A stretch of 6,953 bases of DNA from the NCBI GenBank assembly GCA_005880605.1, contig VBIS01000155.1, positions 1-6,953 of the forward strand, given 5' to 3'. Positions 1 to 5,827 of the stretch are shown in pieces. The stretch's first letter is position 1; each line of letters opens with the position of its first letter. The notes under the pieces are model-generated. The model had not been told where the DNA came from and did no database searches. It saw only the letters and a list, made by a program, of their open reading frames with translations. A program made the translations under genes and the position numbers. The DNA is from Chloroflexota bacterium (GTDB lineage: Bacteria; Chloroflexota; Dormibacteria; CF-121).

Positions 1-2
1 CC

Positions 3-647
3 TCGGCGCCATCGGGTTCCGCGAGCCTCGGTGGACACAGCTTCGACCTCAGTGGCGGAAACCTGGTCTCGCTGGCCAGCGGCGAGTCCGTCACCTACAC
101 CGGCTCATGGAGCAACGCGCAGTCCGCGCTTCTGCTGCTCAACACCATGAACACCTACCTCTGGTACGACCAGAGCGTGGTCGGTACCGTCACGCTGACC
201 TTTAGCGATGGCACGACGCAGCGCACCGACCTGACGGTCGGCGGCAACGTCCGCGAGTGGCGGACTGGTGCCGGCAACACCGTCAACTGGCTCACCGACC
301 CGGCGACCACCACCGTCTGGAGTGGCAGCGCCACCGACGGCTCGAGCGCCGCGATCGACATGCTGACCATCACCGTCGCCCCGACCAAAACGATCACGGC
401 CGTGACCGTGAGCAACATCAACGGCTGGGGCGCGCTGCACCTCGACCTCGCCGGCCTCACGATTGACCCCGTCGTCGTTGCGCAGACGCCAAGCTGCATC
501 CGCCCGGGCAACTCCTGCACCACCGCGGCCGCGGACAACAGCCAGGCGTGGAAGTGGCAGCCGACCCTGCCGGGCGCGCTCAACACCAACCCGCACGCGA
601 ACAACACCGACAAGACGAAGTCGAACAACGGTCACAAGACCAACTAG
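3..647 (+). CDS. secreted beta-rich surface protein, 3' part (5' end outside window)
   Basis: The frame is open from base 3 to the TAG at 645-647, giving 214 residues with no start inside the window that needs to be the real one. The ATG at 147 lies in the middle of a continuous domain, so the gene begins upstream. The sequence alternates short hydrophobic strands with Thr/Ser/Gly turns (for example VTLTFSDGTTQRTDLTV, IDMLTITVAPTKTITAVTV), which is typical of an extracellular beta-sandwich of the carbohydrate-binding or adhesion type. Two cysteines in SCIRPGNSC, about 45-53 residues from the end, could form a disulfide, consistent with export. The last 20 or so residues are a hydrophilic tail rich in Asn, Thr and Lys with no sorting motif or membrane anchor. 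I do not recognise a named family. A sugar-binding module on a larger secreted enzyme is an inference. A terminator follows directly. Confidence 0.7.
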   Translation, partial: SAPSGSASLGGHSFDLSGGNLVSLASGESVTYTGSWSNAQSALLLLNTMNTYLWYDQSVVGTVTLTFSDGTTQRTDLTVGGNVREWRTGAGNTVNWLTDPATTTVWSGSATDGSSAAIDMLTITVAPTKTITAVTVSNINGWGALHLDLAGLTIDPVVVAQTPSCIRPGNSCTTAAADNSQAWKWQPTLPGALNTNPHANNTDKTKSNNGHKTN

Positions 648-660
648 ACAACTCAATCAG

Positions 661-698
661 GAGAGGCTCGGCCAACCGGCCGGGCCTCTCTTCGTTTC
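661..698 (+). terminator. intrinsic terminator after the surface-protein gene
   Basis: GAGAGGCTCGGCC at 661-673 pairs with GGCCGGGCCTCTC at 678-690, giving a 13-bp stem with one U-G wobble and an AACC loop. It is followed by the T-rich TTCGTTTC. It starts 13 bases after the stop codon and separates the surface-protein gene from the regulatory block downstream. Confidence 0.85.
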
Positions 699-725
699 AG
701 GGGCGACCGAGCCGGCAGCATGCGC

Positions 726-731
726 TAGACT
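726..731 (+). promoter_or_regulatory. possible -10 element of a leaderless promoter
   Basis: TAGACT (TANNNT consensus) lies just downstream of the terminator and about 7 bases before the TTG at 739 or 13 before the GTG at 745. No Shine-Dalgarno sequence precedes those starts, which fits a leaderless transcript. No convincing -35 hexamer is visible at 17 +/- 1 bases, so the call rests on the -10 and the position. Confidence 0.4.
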
Positions 732-738
732 CGCGGCG

Positions 739-1011
739 TTGCCTGTGCCCGTGCCGCCGGTCTTCGTCCTGGCCATGCTCGTTATCCTGCTGGGCACACA
801 GCTTGCGTACCTGGTCGCCCCCAGGGCGCCCCGCTACCTGGTCCGCCTGGGGCTCAGCACGCTGGCGGTGTTGCTGGGGGAGGGGCTGGGGCTGGCGGGT
901 CTGGGGGCCCGTCTGGCGGTCGGCGAACTGCACCCGATCAACGACCTGGCGATGCTCGCCCTGCTGCAGTGGGCAGGCACCCGGTGGATCCGGCATGAGC
1001 AGCCGGTTTAA
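739..1011 (+). CDS. small multi-pass membrane protein of unknown function
   Basis: The frame ends at TAA 1009-1011. Coding character begins about 739, after the terminator at 661-698, with possible starts TTG 739, GTG 745, GTG 751 and ATG 775 (78-90 residues). Starts further upstream would run back through the terminator and the surface-protein gene in another frame, so they are rejected. The protein has a first membrane helix (FVLAMLVILLGTQLAYLV), a short basic loop (APRAPR), a second Leu/Gly-rich helix (LSTLAVLLGEGLGLAGL) and a third, weaker apolar stretch (INDLAMLALLQWAGTRWI). It ends in a short charged tail. No family is recognised. It lies 66 bases upstream of the DUF948-like gene on the same strand and may share its transcript, but a promoter candidate lies between them. 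I am fairly sure it is a gene and unsure of the exact start. Confidence 0.6.
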   Translation: MPVPVPPVFVLAMLVILLGTQLAYLVAPRAPRYLVRLGLSTLAVLLGEGLGLAGLGARLAVGELHPINDLAMLALLQWAGTRWIRHEQPV

Positions 1012-1031
1012 GCCGGGGCGCCATGCGGTAC
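1006..1031 (+). promoter_or_regulatory. candidate SigB/SigF-type promoter for the DUF948-anti-sigma-sigma operon
   Basis: GTTTAA at 1006-1011 matches the SigB -35 consensus exactly. It is followed by a 14-base spacer and CGGTAC at 1026-1031, which matches four of six bases of the -10 consensus GGGTAT. The spacing is the usual 12-15. The first coding start is 47 bases downstream of the -10. Because the operon encodes a SigB/SigF-family factor, autoregulation is a natural reading. The alternative is a housekeeping extended -10 (TGCGG followed by TACAAC at 1029-1034). Confidence 0.45.
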
Positions 1032-1064
1032 AACTTGGGCAGTATCCCGTGACTGACGAGGTCT

Positions 1065-1070
1065 GGAGGA
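1065..1070 (+). promoter_or_regulatory. Shine-Dalgarno site of the DUF948-like gene
   Basis: GGAGGA lies seven bases before ATG 1078. It is a strong match to the anti-SD and fixes the start of this gene. Confidence 0.8.
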
Positions 1071-1077
1071 TCAGCTA

Positions 1078-1422
1078 ATGGTCTGGCAAGTTGGAATCCT
1101 GCTCGTGGGCGTTGGCTTCCTATTGCTCAGTCTCTTCGCCTCCTTGACCCTGCTGAACATGACGCGCAGCCTGCGGACCATCGAGTCCATCCTGACCCTG
1201 ACACTCGACGAAGCCCGGCTGGCTCTACCGGAGCTCCGCCACAGTCTTCAGCAAATCGACGATATGGTGAGCGGCGTCAACGATAAGTTCACCGCCGCCG
1301 ACCGAGCCATGAACGCCACCAGCGCCGCCATCGGTGGTTGGCGGGATCGCGTGCGAGACACCTTAGGCGGACTCGGCCGCCGCCACAGACCACCAGCCGG
1401 CCAACATGGGGAGGAATCATGA
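1078..1422 (+). CDS. DUF948-like membrane-anchored coiled-coil protein
   Basis: The protein has 114 residues. One N-terminal membrane helix (about residues 4-27, VGILLVGVGFLLLSLFASL) is followed by a helical, heptad-like region (about 30-100) containing LRTIESIL, LPELRHSLQQIDDMVSGV and FTAADRAMNATSAAI. The end is basic and proline-rich. This is the layout of the DUF948 family. B. subtilis YtxG, a general stress protein in a SigB-controlled operon, belongs to that family as I recall. The tail is predicted to face the cytoplasm. The start at 1078 is set by GGAGGA seven bases upstream. Its TGA (1420-1422) overlaps the ATG of the anti-sigma gene as ATGA, so the two are probably translationally coupled. 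The molecular function is not known. A role in anchoring or modulating the sigma/anti-sigma pair is inferred from position only. Confidence 0.75.
   Translation: MVWQVGILLVGVGFLLLSLFASLTLLNMTRSLRTIESILTLTLDEARLALPELRHSLQQIDDMVSGVNDKFTAADRAMNATSAAIGGWRDRVRDTLGGLGRRHRPPAGQHGEES
1410..1415 (+). promoter_or_regulatory. Shine-Dalgarno site deciding the anti-sigma start
   Basis: GGAGGA lies three bases before ATG 1419. This favours 1419 over the in-frame ATG at 1338, which lies deep inside the preceding gene. Confidence 0.75.
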
Positions 1423-1901
1423 CGGAAACCCGAGCACGCCGCCAGCCCGCAACCGCCGGCCACGAGGTGCCTGCCGTAAGCGCCTACGTCACGGAGCTCA
1501 AGCTCCCGGCCGTCGGCGACTACATCGTCGTCGCCAAGCGGGCAGCCGCATCGCTCGGCCTCGTCGTCGGGTTCTCGCTTCAAGAAATCGACGACCTGAA
1601 CATCGCCATCAGCCAGGCCTGTGAGAATGCCTGCGCCGCCGCCGCCGAGCAGTGGGGGAGTGGCAACGGTCAGCTGAAGTTGATTTTCAAGAGTCAGCCG
1701 CGGCGACTGGAGGTCGAGGTCCGGAGCGTGCCGCCGCGCGCCGTCGAGCAGCATGCGCGCCGCGCCCGCCGCGAGGCGGAGCTCGACTATGAAACGATTG
1801 GCTTGAACATGATCCGGCTGTTCGTCGATGAACTCCGCTACCAGGTGGACAGCCAGACGGGCAGCATGCGGATGAGGATGGTCAAATACCTGATCGAGTA
1901 G
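1419..1901 (+). CDS. RsbW-like anti-sigma factor with degenerate ATP-binding site
   Basis: The 160-residue protein matches the size and layout of RsbW/SpoIIAB anti-sigma serine kinases (GHKL fold). These bind SigB/SigF and are released when they bind or phosphorylate an RsbV-type STAS protein. An N-terminal basic segment (1-20) leads into a strand VTELKLPA (24-31) and a helix before the N-box region SQACENAC (65-72). The Mg-ligand Asn is kept (N70), but the Glu expected four residues earlier is Gln (Q66). After the beta strand LEVEVRS (97-103), the DxGxG adenine-binding motif is replaced by SVPP (103-106). A remnant of the glycine-rich G2 motif is seen as IGLNMIR (127-133), followed by the family-typical LFVDEL. 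ATP binding and kinase activity are therefore doubtful. The gene overlaps the DUF948-like gene by ATGA and precedes the sigma gene. No RsbV gene is in the window. Confidence 0.85.
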   Translation: MTETRARRQPATAGHEVPAVSAYVTELKLPAVGDYIVVAKRAAASLGLVVGFSLQEIDDLNIAISQACENACAAAAEQWGSGNGQLKLIFKSQPRRLEVEVRSVPPRAVEQHARRARREAELDYETIGLNMIRLFVDELRYQVDSQTGSMRMRMVKYLIE

Positions 1902-1917
1902 ATAGCCCAGCGCCCGT

Positions 1918-1933
1918 TCGAACGACCGTTCGA
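1918..1933 (+). promoter_or_regulatory. perfect LexA/SOS-box palindrome TCGAAC-N4-GTTCGA
   Basis: The sequence TCGAACGACCGTTCGA is a perfect inverted repeat with a 4-base centre. It matches the mycobacterial SOS box TCGAAC-N4-GTTCGA at all 12 defined positions and the Bacillus box CGAACRNRYGTTCG at all but one. It starts 17 bases after the anti-sigma stop and ends 76 bases before GTG 2009. The same bases also fall in the open reading frame leading into the sigma factor. LexA binding is inferred. No clear promoter could be paired with it. Confidence 0.55.
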
Positions 1934-1939
1934 CCAAAT

Positions 1940-2008
1940 CGTGACCTCGTTCGCCGCCTCTTTCTCAACTATCAGAAAACCAAGGACCCCCAGGTCCGGC
2001 AGCAGCTC
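1940..2008 (+). other. conserved N-terminal coding extension of the sigma factor without a start codon
   Basis: In the frame of the sigma gene, 1940-2008 encodes RDLVRRLFLNYQKTKDPQVR followed by QQL, the amphipathic helix that precedes region 1.2 in SigB/SigF proteins (commonly of the form LFxRYxxTxDPxxRxxLVxxH). The frame is open back to 1832, yet it contains no ATG, GTG or TTG before GTG 2009. The only near-start codons are ATA 1886 and ACG 1922. One extra G in the GTGAC at 1941-1945 would put GTG 1941 in frame, reading V-D-L-V-R-R. So the segment is probably part of the protein, but how it is started is unclear. Confidence 0.6.
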
Positions 2009-2680
2009 GTGGAGCTGTTCAACAACCTGGTGATCTTCCTAGCCAAGAAATTCAGCAACCGCGGCGAGCCACTCGAGGATATCGTGCAGGTCGGCTATAT
2101 CGGCCTGCTCCAAGCGATCGAGCGTTTCGAGCCGCAGCGCGGCCTGGAGTTTTCCACCTTTGCGACGCCGACCATCGTCGGCGAGATCAAACGCTATTTC
2201 CGCGACAAAAGCTGGGCCGTCAAAGTGCCGAGGCGGCTGCAGGAGACGATGCAGCGCGCTGATGTGGCCCAGCAGCGCCTGCAAGGCACACTGGGACGGC
2301 AGCCCTCGGTGAACGAGATCGCCAAGGAGCTCGGGCTGGAGCCGGAAGAGGTGCTGGAAGCAATGGAGGCAAGCCCGGCGCAGCGCACCATCCCCTTCGA
2401 GTCGACCGGTCCCGCACCCAGGGACGATGACGGTCTGCAGCTGACCGAACGCCTCGGCCGTGAGGACGAGAACCTCGACAAGGTGGAGCTGCAGGATCTG
2501 CTCGACCAGGCGATGCGCCACCTGACGCCGCGCGAGCGGCGGATCATGTACCTGCGTTTCGTCGACGAGTTACCCCAGGCCGAGGTGGCAAAGCGGCTCG
2601 GGATCTCCCAAATGCATGTGTCGCGGCTGCAGCGCGCCGCCGTCGAGCACCTCAAGCGCGAGCTGCCGGTCTCCAGTTAG
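2009..2680 (+). CDS. SigB/SigF-family RNA polymerase sigma factor (N-terminus uncertain)
   Basis: From GTG 2009 the protein has 223 residues. Region 1.2/2 starts at once (LVIFLAKKFSNRGEPLEDIV, residues 7-26) and includes the core-binding DIVQVGYIGLLQAI and the -10 recognition part EFSTFATPTIVGEIKRYFRD (47-66), then VKVPRRLQE. Region 3 contains LGRQPSVNEIAKELGLEPEEV. Region 4 contains LTPRERRIMYLRFVDEL and the -35-binding helix-turn-helix QAEVAKRLGISQMHVSRLQR. The motif set is that of the SigB/SigF/SigG group of general-stress and sporulation factors, so promoters of the GTTTAA/GGGTAT kind are expected targets. The conserved N-terminal helix is encoded just upstream without a usual start codon, and GTG 2009 itself has no Shine-Dalgarno sequence, so the listed start is conservative. 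The upstream RsbW-like protein is the likely binding partner. The 3' end overlaps the convergent gene by 29 bp. Confidence 0.9.
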   Translation: MELFNNLVIFLAKKFSNRGEPLEDIVQVGYIGLLQAIERFEPQRGLEFSTFATPTIVGEIKRYFRDKSWAVKVPRRLQETMQRADVAQQRLQGTLGRQPSVNEIAKELGLEPEEVLEAMEASPAQRTIPFESTGPAPRDDDGLQLTERLGREDENLDKVELQDLLDQAMRHLTPRERRIMYLRFVDELPQAEVAKRLGISQMHVSRLQRAAVEHLKRELPVSS

Positions 2681-4709
2681 TCCCTGGGCGAGTAACCGCG
2701 AGTCGCTGCAAAGCGAAAGCGGCGGCGTAGAGCGCGCCGACCACGATCAGCAGCCCGCGGTACCCCGTGATCAGCGAAACGTACTCGAGGATGCCCCCGA
2801 CCATCGCCCCGAGGAGGTTGGCGCCGAAGGCAAGGTTTGACGCCGCGACATCCCTGAAGCGCTTCGCAAAAACCAGGTTGGCCAGGAAAATGGGAACAAA
2901 TGCGACCGCGACCGCAGCCAGAAAGCGGGGGACAACGCTCAGCCGAAGAAGCAGATCCGGTTGGACGATCCATGCAACCGCAAGCGCCAGGAGCAAGGCA
3001 GCATAGAGAGGCCAGGCCGGGCCCAACTCGGTCCGCCGTGCGGTCTCGATCGCGAGGTAGACCGCGATCAGGATGCCCAGAAAGACAAGCGAGTTGACGA
3101 ACCAGGTCGTCCCAAAAAGAAGCGCGAACTGCACCACGTTCTTCGTCTCCAGAAGGAGGAACGCGGCGCCCATGCAGAACAGGTCGAGATAACGGCCCAT
3201 AGGCGTCAAGGTCCCAGCTGCGGCGCGCACAACCAGCAGGGCAGCCAGCAGGATCAGGCCGAGTGTTAGCAGATAAAACCCCGGGATGGCGCGATCTCGG
3301 AGGTAGAGAAACGGATAGTCATCGGTCGCGGGCGGCGGGACGGCCGCGGAGATCGGCTGCCACACGCCAGGGCACCGCAACGCATCCGAGCTGAGGCTGT
3401 CCATCAGCAGGGCGAGCCGGGCAAAATGACCCGCGGAGTCGAGGCACGGTGGATGCGCGTAAACCTGCTGCAATGTACCCGCCAGGCGGTCGACCAGCCA
3501 GTCTTCGCGGTAGTAGTTGTATTCGCCGAATGCGCCGCCTGCAGTTAAGTGCGAGCGCGCCGCCCGCATCGCCTCAACGGTAAAGAGATAGCTCTCGAGT
3601 CGTAAGGAAGACTGTCCGGCGACGAGCGTCAGCGAGTCCGGCAGCGCGAAGAGGATGAGGTCGTATCGGTGCGTGGTCTGCTCGAGGAAGGCGCGGCCGT
3701 CGTTGACATACGAGGCTACGCGGGGATCCTGGAACGGGCGATCAGGATTTTGTTGCACGCCGATGTCATGGATGCGAGGGTCGATTTCCACCGCGTCGAC
3801 GTGCTGGACGCCCTCCTTGAGCGCGACGGCGACATCGACGCCGGTCCCGGCGCCAACGATGAGCACGCTCTTCGGGATCGAGCGCGTTCGCTGATAGATG
3901 AGGCCGTAAAGCGTCAGGGTGTCGAGCCTGCGGTCCGCGGGTTCCATCGTTTGGTGTGGAATCCCGTTCACCAGAAGCGACACGGCTCCCGACGGCTGGG
4001 TGATCAGCCGAATCTTGTAGTAGGGGGACCAGCTGTCCGTGGGGACAAGCGACTCGAGGCCGAGCAGGACGACGATGACCGCCAGGGCTGGGAGCTGCCA
4101 AGCGAGGTGGTGCCGGTCGGCAAGCAGAAACAGGACGACGACGACTACGGCTCCCCAGGCAAGGGGGGGAGCTCCGAGGAACGACAGCGCCGAGAAGGCG
4201 ATGATGCCGGCGAGACTGCCGAGAATGTCGAGCCGGTAGGCGTCGAGTGGGGGAAACTGTCGGAAGGTTCGGGCGACCCCCTCGCCGATCAGCGCCATGA
4301 CCCCGGCTACCCCCAGGAAGAGGACCGGAAGGGTCAGCCAGGGTGGCAACCCGGTCTGGGTGCCCAATGCCCCGAAGAAGATGAGTTCGGTGCCCGATCG
4401 ATCGATCTCGACCGGGAAGATCCGCACGAACGCGATCAGCGCCGCCAGGCCAATGGGAGCGAAGCGAAACAAGTCGCGACCGGAATCGGGTCGCAAGAAT
4501 CCGAGCCCGATTCCGAGAAAACTTGCCAGCAGGATGAAGTTCGAGAAGTAGGAAAGGTAAAGGATGTTGGAGCCGGTCCATCGAATTAAGGCCAGCTCAA
4601 CAAAGAGCATCAAGAAGCTAAGTGCGAGCAGGCGGGTCCTGGGCAGCCCCGGTCTCGCATCGAGCATTTCGTTCAACTGGTCAGGTTCGGCAGCTTTAGA
4701 TTTTCGCAT
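2652..4709 (-). CDS. polytopic membrane protein with spermidine-synthase-like domain
   Basis: The protein has 685 residues from ATG 4709. An N-terminal block of about six or seven membrane helices (27-220) is followed by a soluble Rossmann-type domain (about 230-465), then about six further helices (478-670). The soluble part has a SAM-type glycine motif VGAGTG (285-290) and an acidic strand end VEIDP (307-311). It closes with TDDYPFLYL (462-470), a signature of membrane proteins annotated as spermidine synthases. LLETKNVVQFALLFGTTW (519-536) in the second membrane block is also typical of that group. In true SpeE the catalytic Asp is in D-S-S-D-P. Here the aligned stretch is ALPDS (355-359), so the first Asp is Ala and aminopropyl transfer is unlikely. 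The substrate is unknown. The start at 4709 overlaps the upstream gene by 37 bp. ATG 4667 would avoid the overlap, and neither has a clear Shine-Dalgarno sequence. Confidence 0.8.
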   Translation of the reverse strand: MRKSKAAEPDQLNEMLDARPGLPRTRLLALSFLMLFVELALIRWTGSNILYLSYFSNFILLASFLGIGLGFLRPDSGRDLFRFAPIGLAALIAFVRIFPVEIDRSGTELIFFGALGTQTGLPPWLTLPVLFLGVAGVMALIGEGVARTFRQFPPLDAYRLDILGSLAGIIAFSALSFLGAPPLAWGAVVVVVLFLLADRHHLAWQLPALAVIVVLLGLESLVPTDSWSPYYKIRLITQPSGAVSLLVNGIPHQTMEPADRRLDTLTLYGLIYQRTRSIPKSVLIVGAGTGVDVAVALKEGVQHVDAVEIDPRIHDIGVQQNPDRPFQDPRVASYVNDGRAFLEQTTHRYDLILFALPDSLTLVAGQSSLRLESYLFTVEAMRAARSHLTAGGAFGEYNYYREDWLVDRLAGTLQQVYAHPPCLDSAGHFARLALLMDSLSSDALRCPGVWQPISAAVPPPATDDYPFLYLRDRAIPGFYLLTLGLILLAALLVVRAAAGTLTPMGRYLDLFCMGAAFLLLETKNVVQFALLFGTTWFVNSLVFLGILIAVYLAIETARRTELGPAWPLYAALLLALAVAWIVQPDLLLRLSVVPRFLAAVAVAFVPIFLANLVFAKRFRDVAASNLAFGANLLGAMVGGILEYVSLITGYRGLLIVVGALYAAAFALQRLAVTRPGTNWRPAARA

Positions 4710-5782
4710 CGGCGCCGGAGCCGGACTGCAAGTGCAGCCATCAGGACGGCCAGGATCCCGCCCATGCCCACTCCTTCAAGGAGCCGTATTCGCCCGGCAC
4801 TCGCCCCCATCTCGTACTCCGTCAGTAGGGTGCCGATGATTGCCATGAGCGGCAGCACGGCTTCGATGGAGCGGCGCCCCCAAGCCAACGCGCCGGTCTG
4901 TCCAAGCCACCAAATGGCCCCGAAGACATAAGCGTCGAGGAAATAGTATGGCCAGACACTCTTCGCCAACAGAGGCAGGGCCAGGGCCGTTAATGCCAGC
5001 AGGCCATAGATATCCCGCGATGACGCCTCGATGTCGCGGCGGGCGAGAATCACGACAAGACTCACCAGCAGCGCAAGCCCGAATACGAAGAGCACGTCCG
5101 CGTGCTGAGGGACCCACTCGTAGGGCGTCCCAACGACGGCAGCACTCCCGGTCAACCAGGCCGTCACACGCCATCGACCGCGGGCCAGCAATAAGACTCC
5201 CACTGGAATCAGCGGGAGCGCGGCGAGGCTTCGCGTCAGCATCGCCAACCCGAAGGTGATTCCCGCCGCCACGGGCCGGTCGCTGGCGAGTTGGCGTACC
5301 GCGAAAAGCACCAACCACAGCATCATCGGCTGCTCAACGTGTCCATAGCCGAGCACACCGATCAAGAGGGTCGGAGACAGGGTAAAGACGCCGTACGCCA
5401 CGACCCGCGATCGCCCCGCGAGGCGGACACCGCGCAGGCGATCGATTGCCTTCACCGCTTCCCGGGCCATCAACAAGGTAGAGATCGAAAACGCGGCGAG
5501 GACGAGCGCCCGCAGGAGGCGCACATCGCCGGGCCAGCCCAGCCACGACGCAACCGCGGCCACGGCCGTAAGCGGTACTAAGCCGAGTGGTCCGTTGTCA
5601 TTCGCGATGACCGTCTGGAAACGCACGGTGTAGACCAGCAAGGGGTGGCCACGCAGCGCGATGCGCACCGCTGGCAAAAAGAAGTAGTCGAGGTCAGTCG
5701 GCGGCCCCCTCCACAGCCACCCCAAAATCCCCCAGGCCGCTGCGTAAGCGAACCCGAGGGCCCATGTCACGATGCGCGTCAC
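4673..5782 (-). CDS. GT-C fold membrane glycosyltransferase, GT87-like
   Basis: The protein has 369 residues from GTG 5782, with about nine or ten apolar helices. The first loop TDLDYFFLPAVRIALRGHPLLVY (29-51) has the early acidic residues and the D-x-x-Y-x-x-A-x-x-x-x-x-G-x-P-L-x-x-Y pattern of GT87/DUF2029 and related lipid-linked-sugar transferases. It is followed by NDNGPLGLVPL (61-71). LGYGHVEQPMML (144-155) and ITFGLAMLTRSLAALPLIPV (175-194) match the middle of GT-C enzymes. Such enzymes use polyprenyl-phosphate sugars on the outer face of the membrane. The stretch from AWLTGSAAVVG straight into TPYEWVPQHADVL (208-231) looks short for the family, which usually has a longer loop there. 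The gene lies 45 bases after the glycosidase gene and overlaps the next gene by 37 bp, so all three are probably one operon. Donor and acceptor cannot be read from the sequence. Confidence 0.7.
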   Translation of the reverse strand: MTRIVTWALGFAYAAAWGILGWLWRGPPTDLDYFFLPAVRIALRGHPLLVYTVRFQTVIANDNGPLGLVPLTAVAAVASWLGWPGDVRLLRALVLAAFSISTLLMAREAVKAIDRLRGVRLAGRSRVVAYGVFTLSPTLLIGVLGYGHVEQPMMLWLVLFAVRQLASDRPVAAGITFGLAMLTRSLAALPLIPVGVLLLARGRWRVTAWLTGSAAVVGTPYEWVPQHADVLFVFGLALLVSLVVILARRDIEASSRDIYGLLALTALALPLLAKSVWPYYFLDAYVFGAIWWLGQTGALAWGRRSIEAVLPLMAIIGTLLTEYEMGASAGRIRLLEGVGMGGILAVLMAALAVRLRRRCENLKLPNLTS

Positions 5783-5827
5783 GGGCTGATTCTCGGCTAC
5801 ACCCCGTCGTACGCAGCAGCTGGTTAT

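Noticed and set aside
105..656. Long minus-strand frames (183 and 157 residues) opposite the surface-protein gene
   Set aside because: Arg/Gly/Val-rich or low-information sequence typical of the antisense of GC-rich coding DNA. The plus-strand frame has domain-like beta structure, runs through the window edge and ends at a terminator.
463..738. Upstream extension of the small membrane protein to ATG 463
   Set aside because: This part reads as Arg/Pro/Thr-rich shadow of the surface-protein gene and crosses the terminator at 661-698.
1338..1418. N-terminal extension of the anti-sigma factor to ATG 1338
   Set aside because: It lies within the DUF948-like gene and is Arg/Pro-rich. ATG 1419 has GGAGGA just upstream and forms a typical ATGA overlap.
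1832..1901. Programmed -1 frameshift making an anti-sigma/sigma fusion
   Set aside because: The frames overlap here, but no X-XXY-YYZ slippery heptamer or stable downstream hairpin was seen. Kept only as an alternative under the missing-start finding.
3669..4589. 306-residue plus-strand frame opposite the membrane SpeE-like gene
   Set aside because: Asp/Glu/Arg/Gln/Gly-rich with no domain pattern. It is the antisense of a clearly coding membrane protein.
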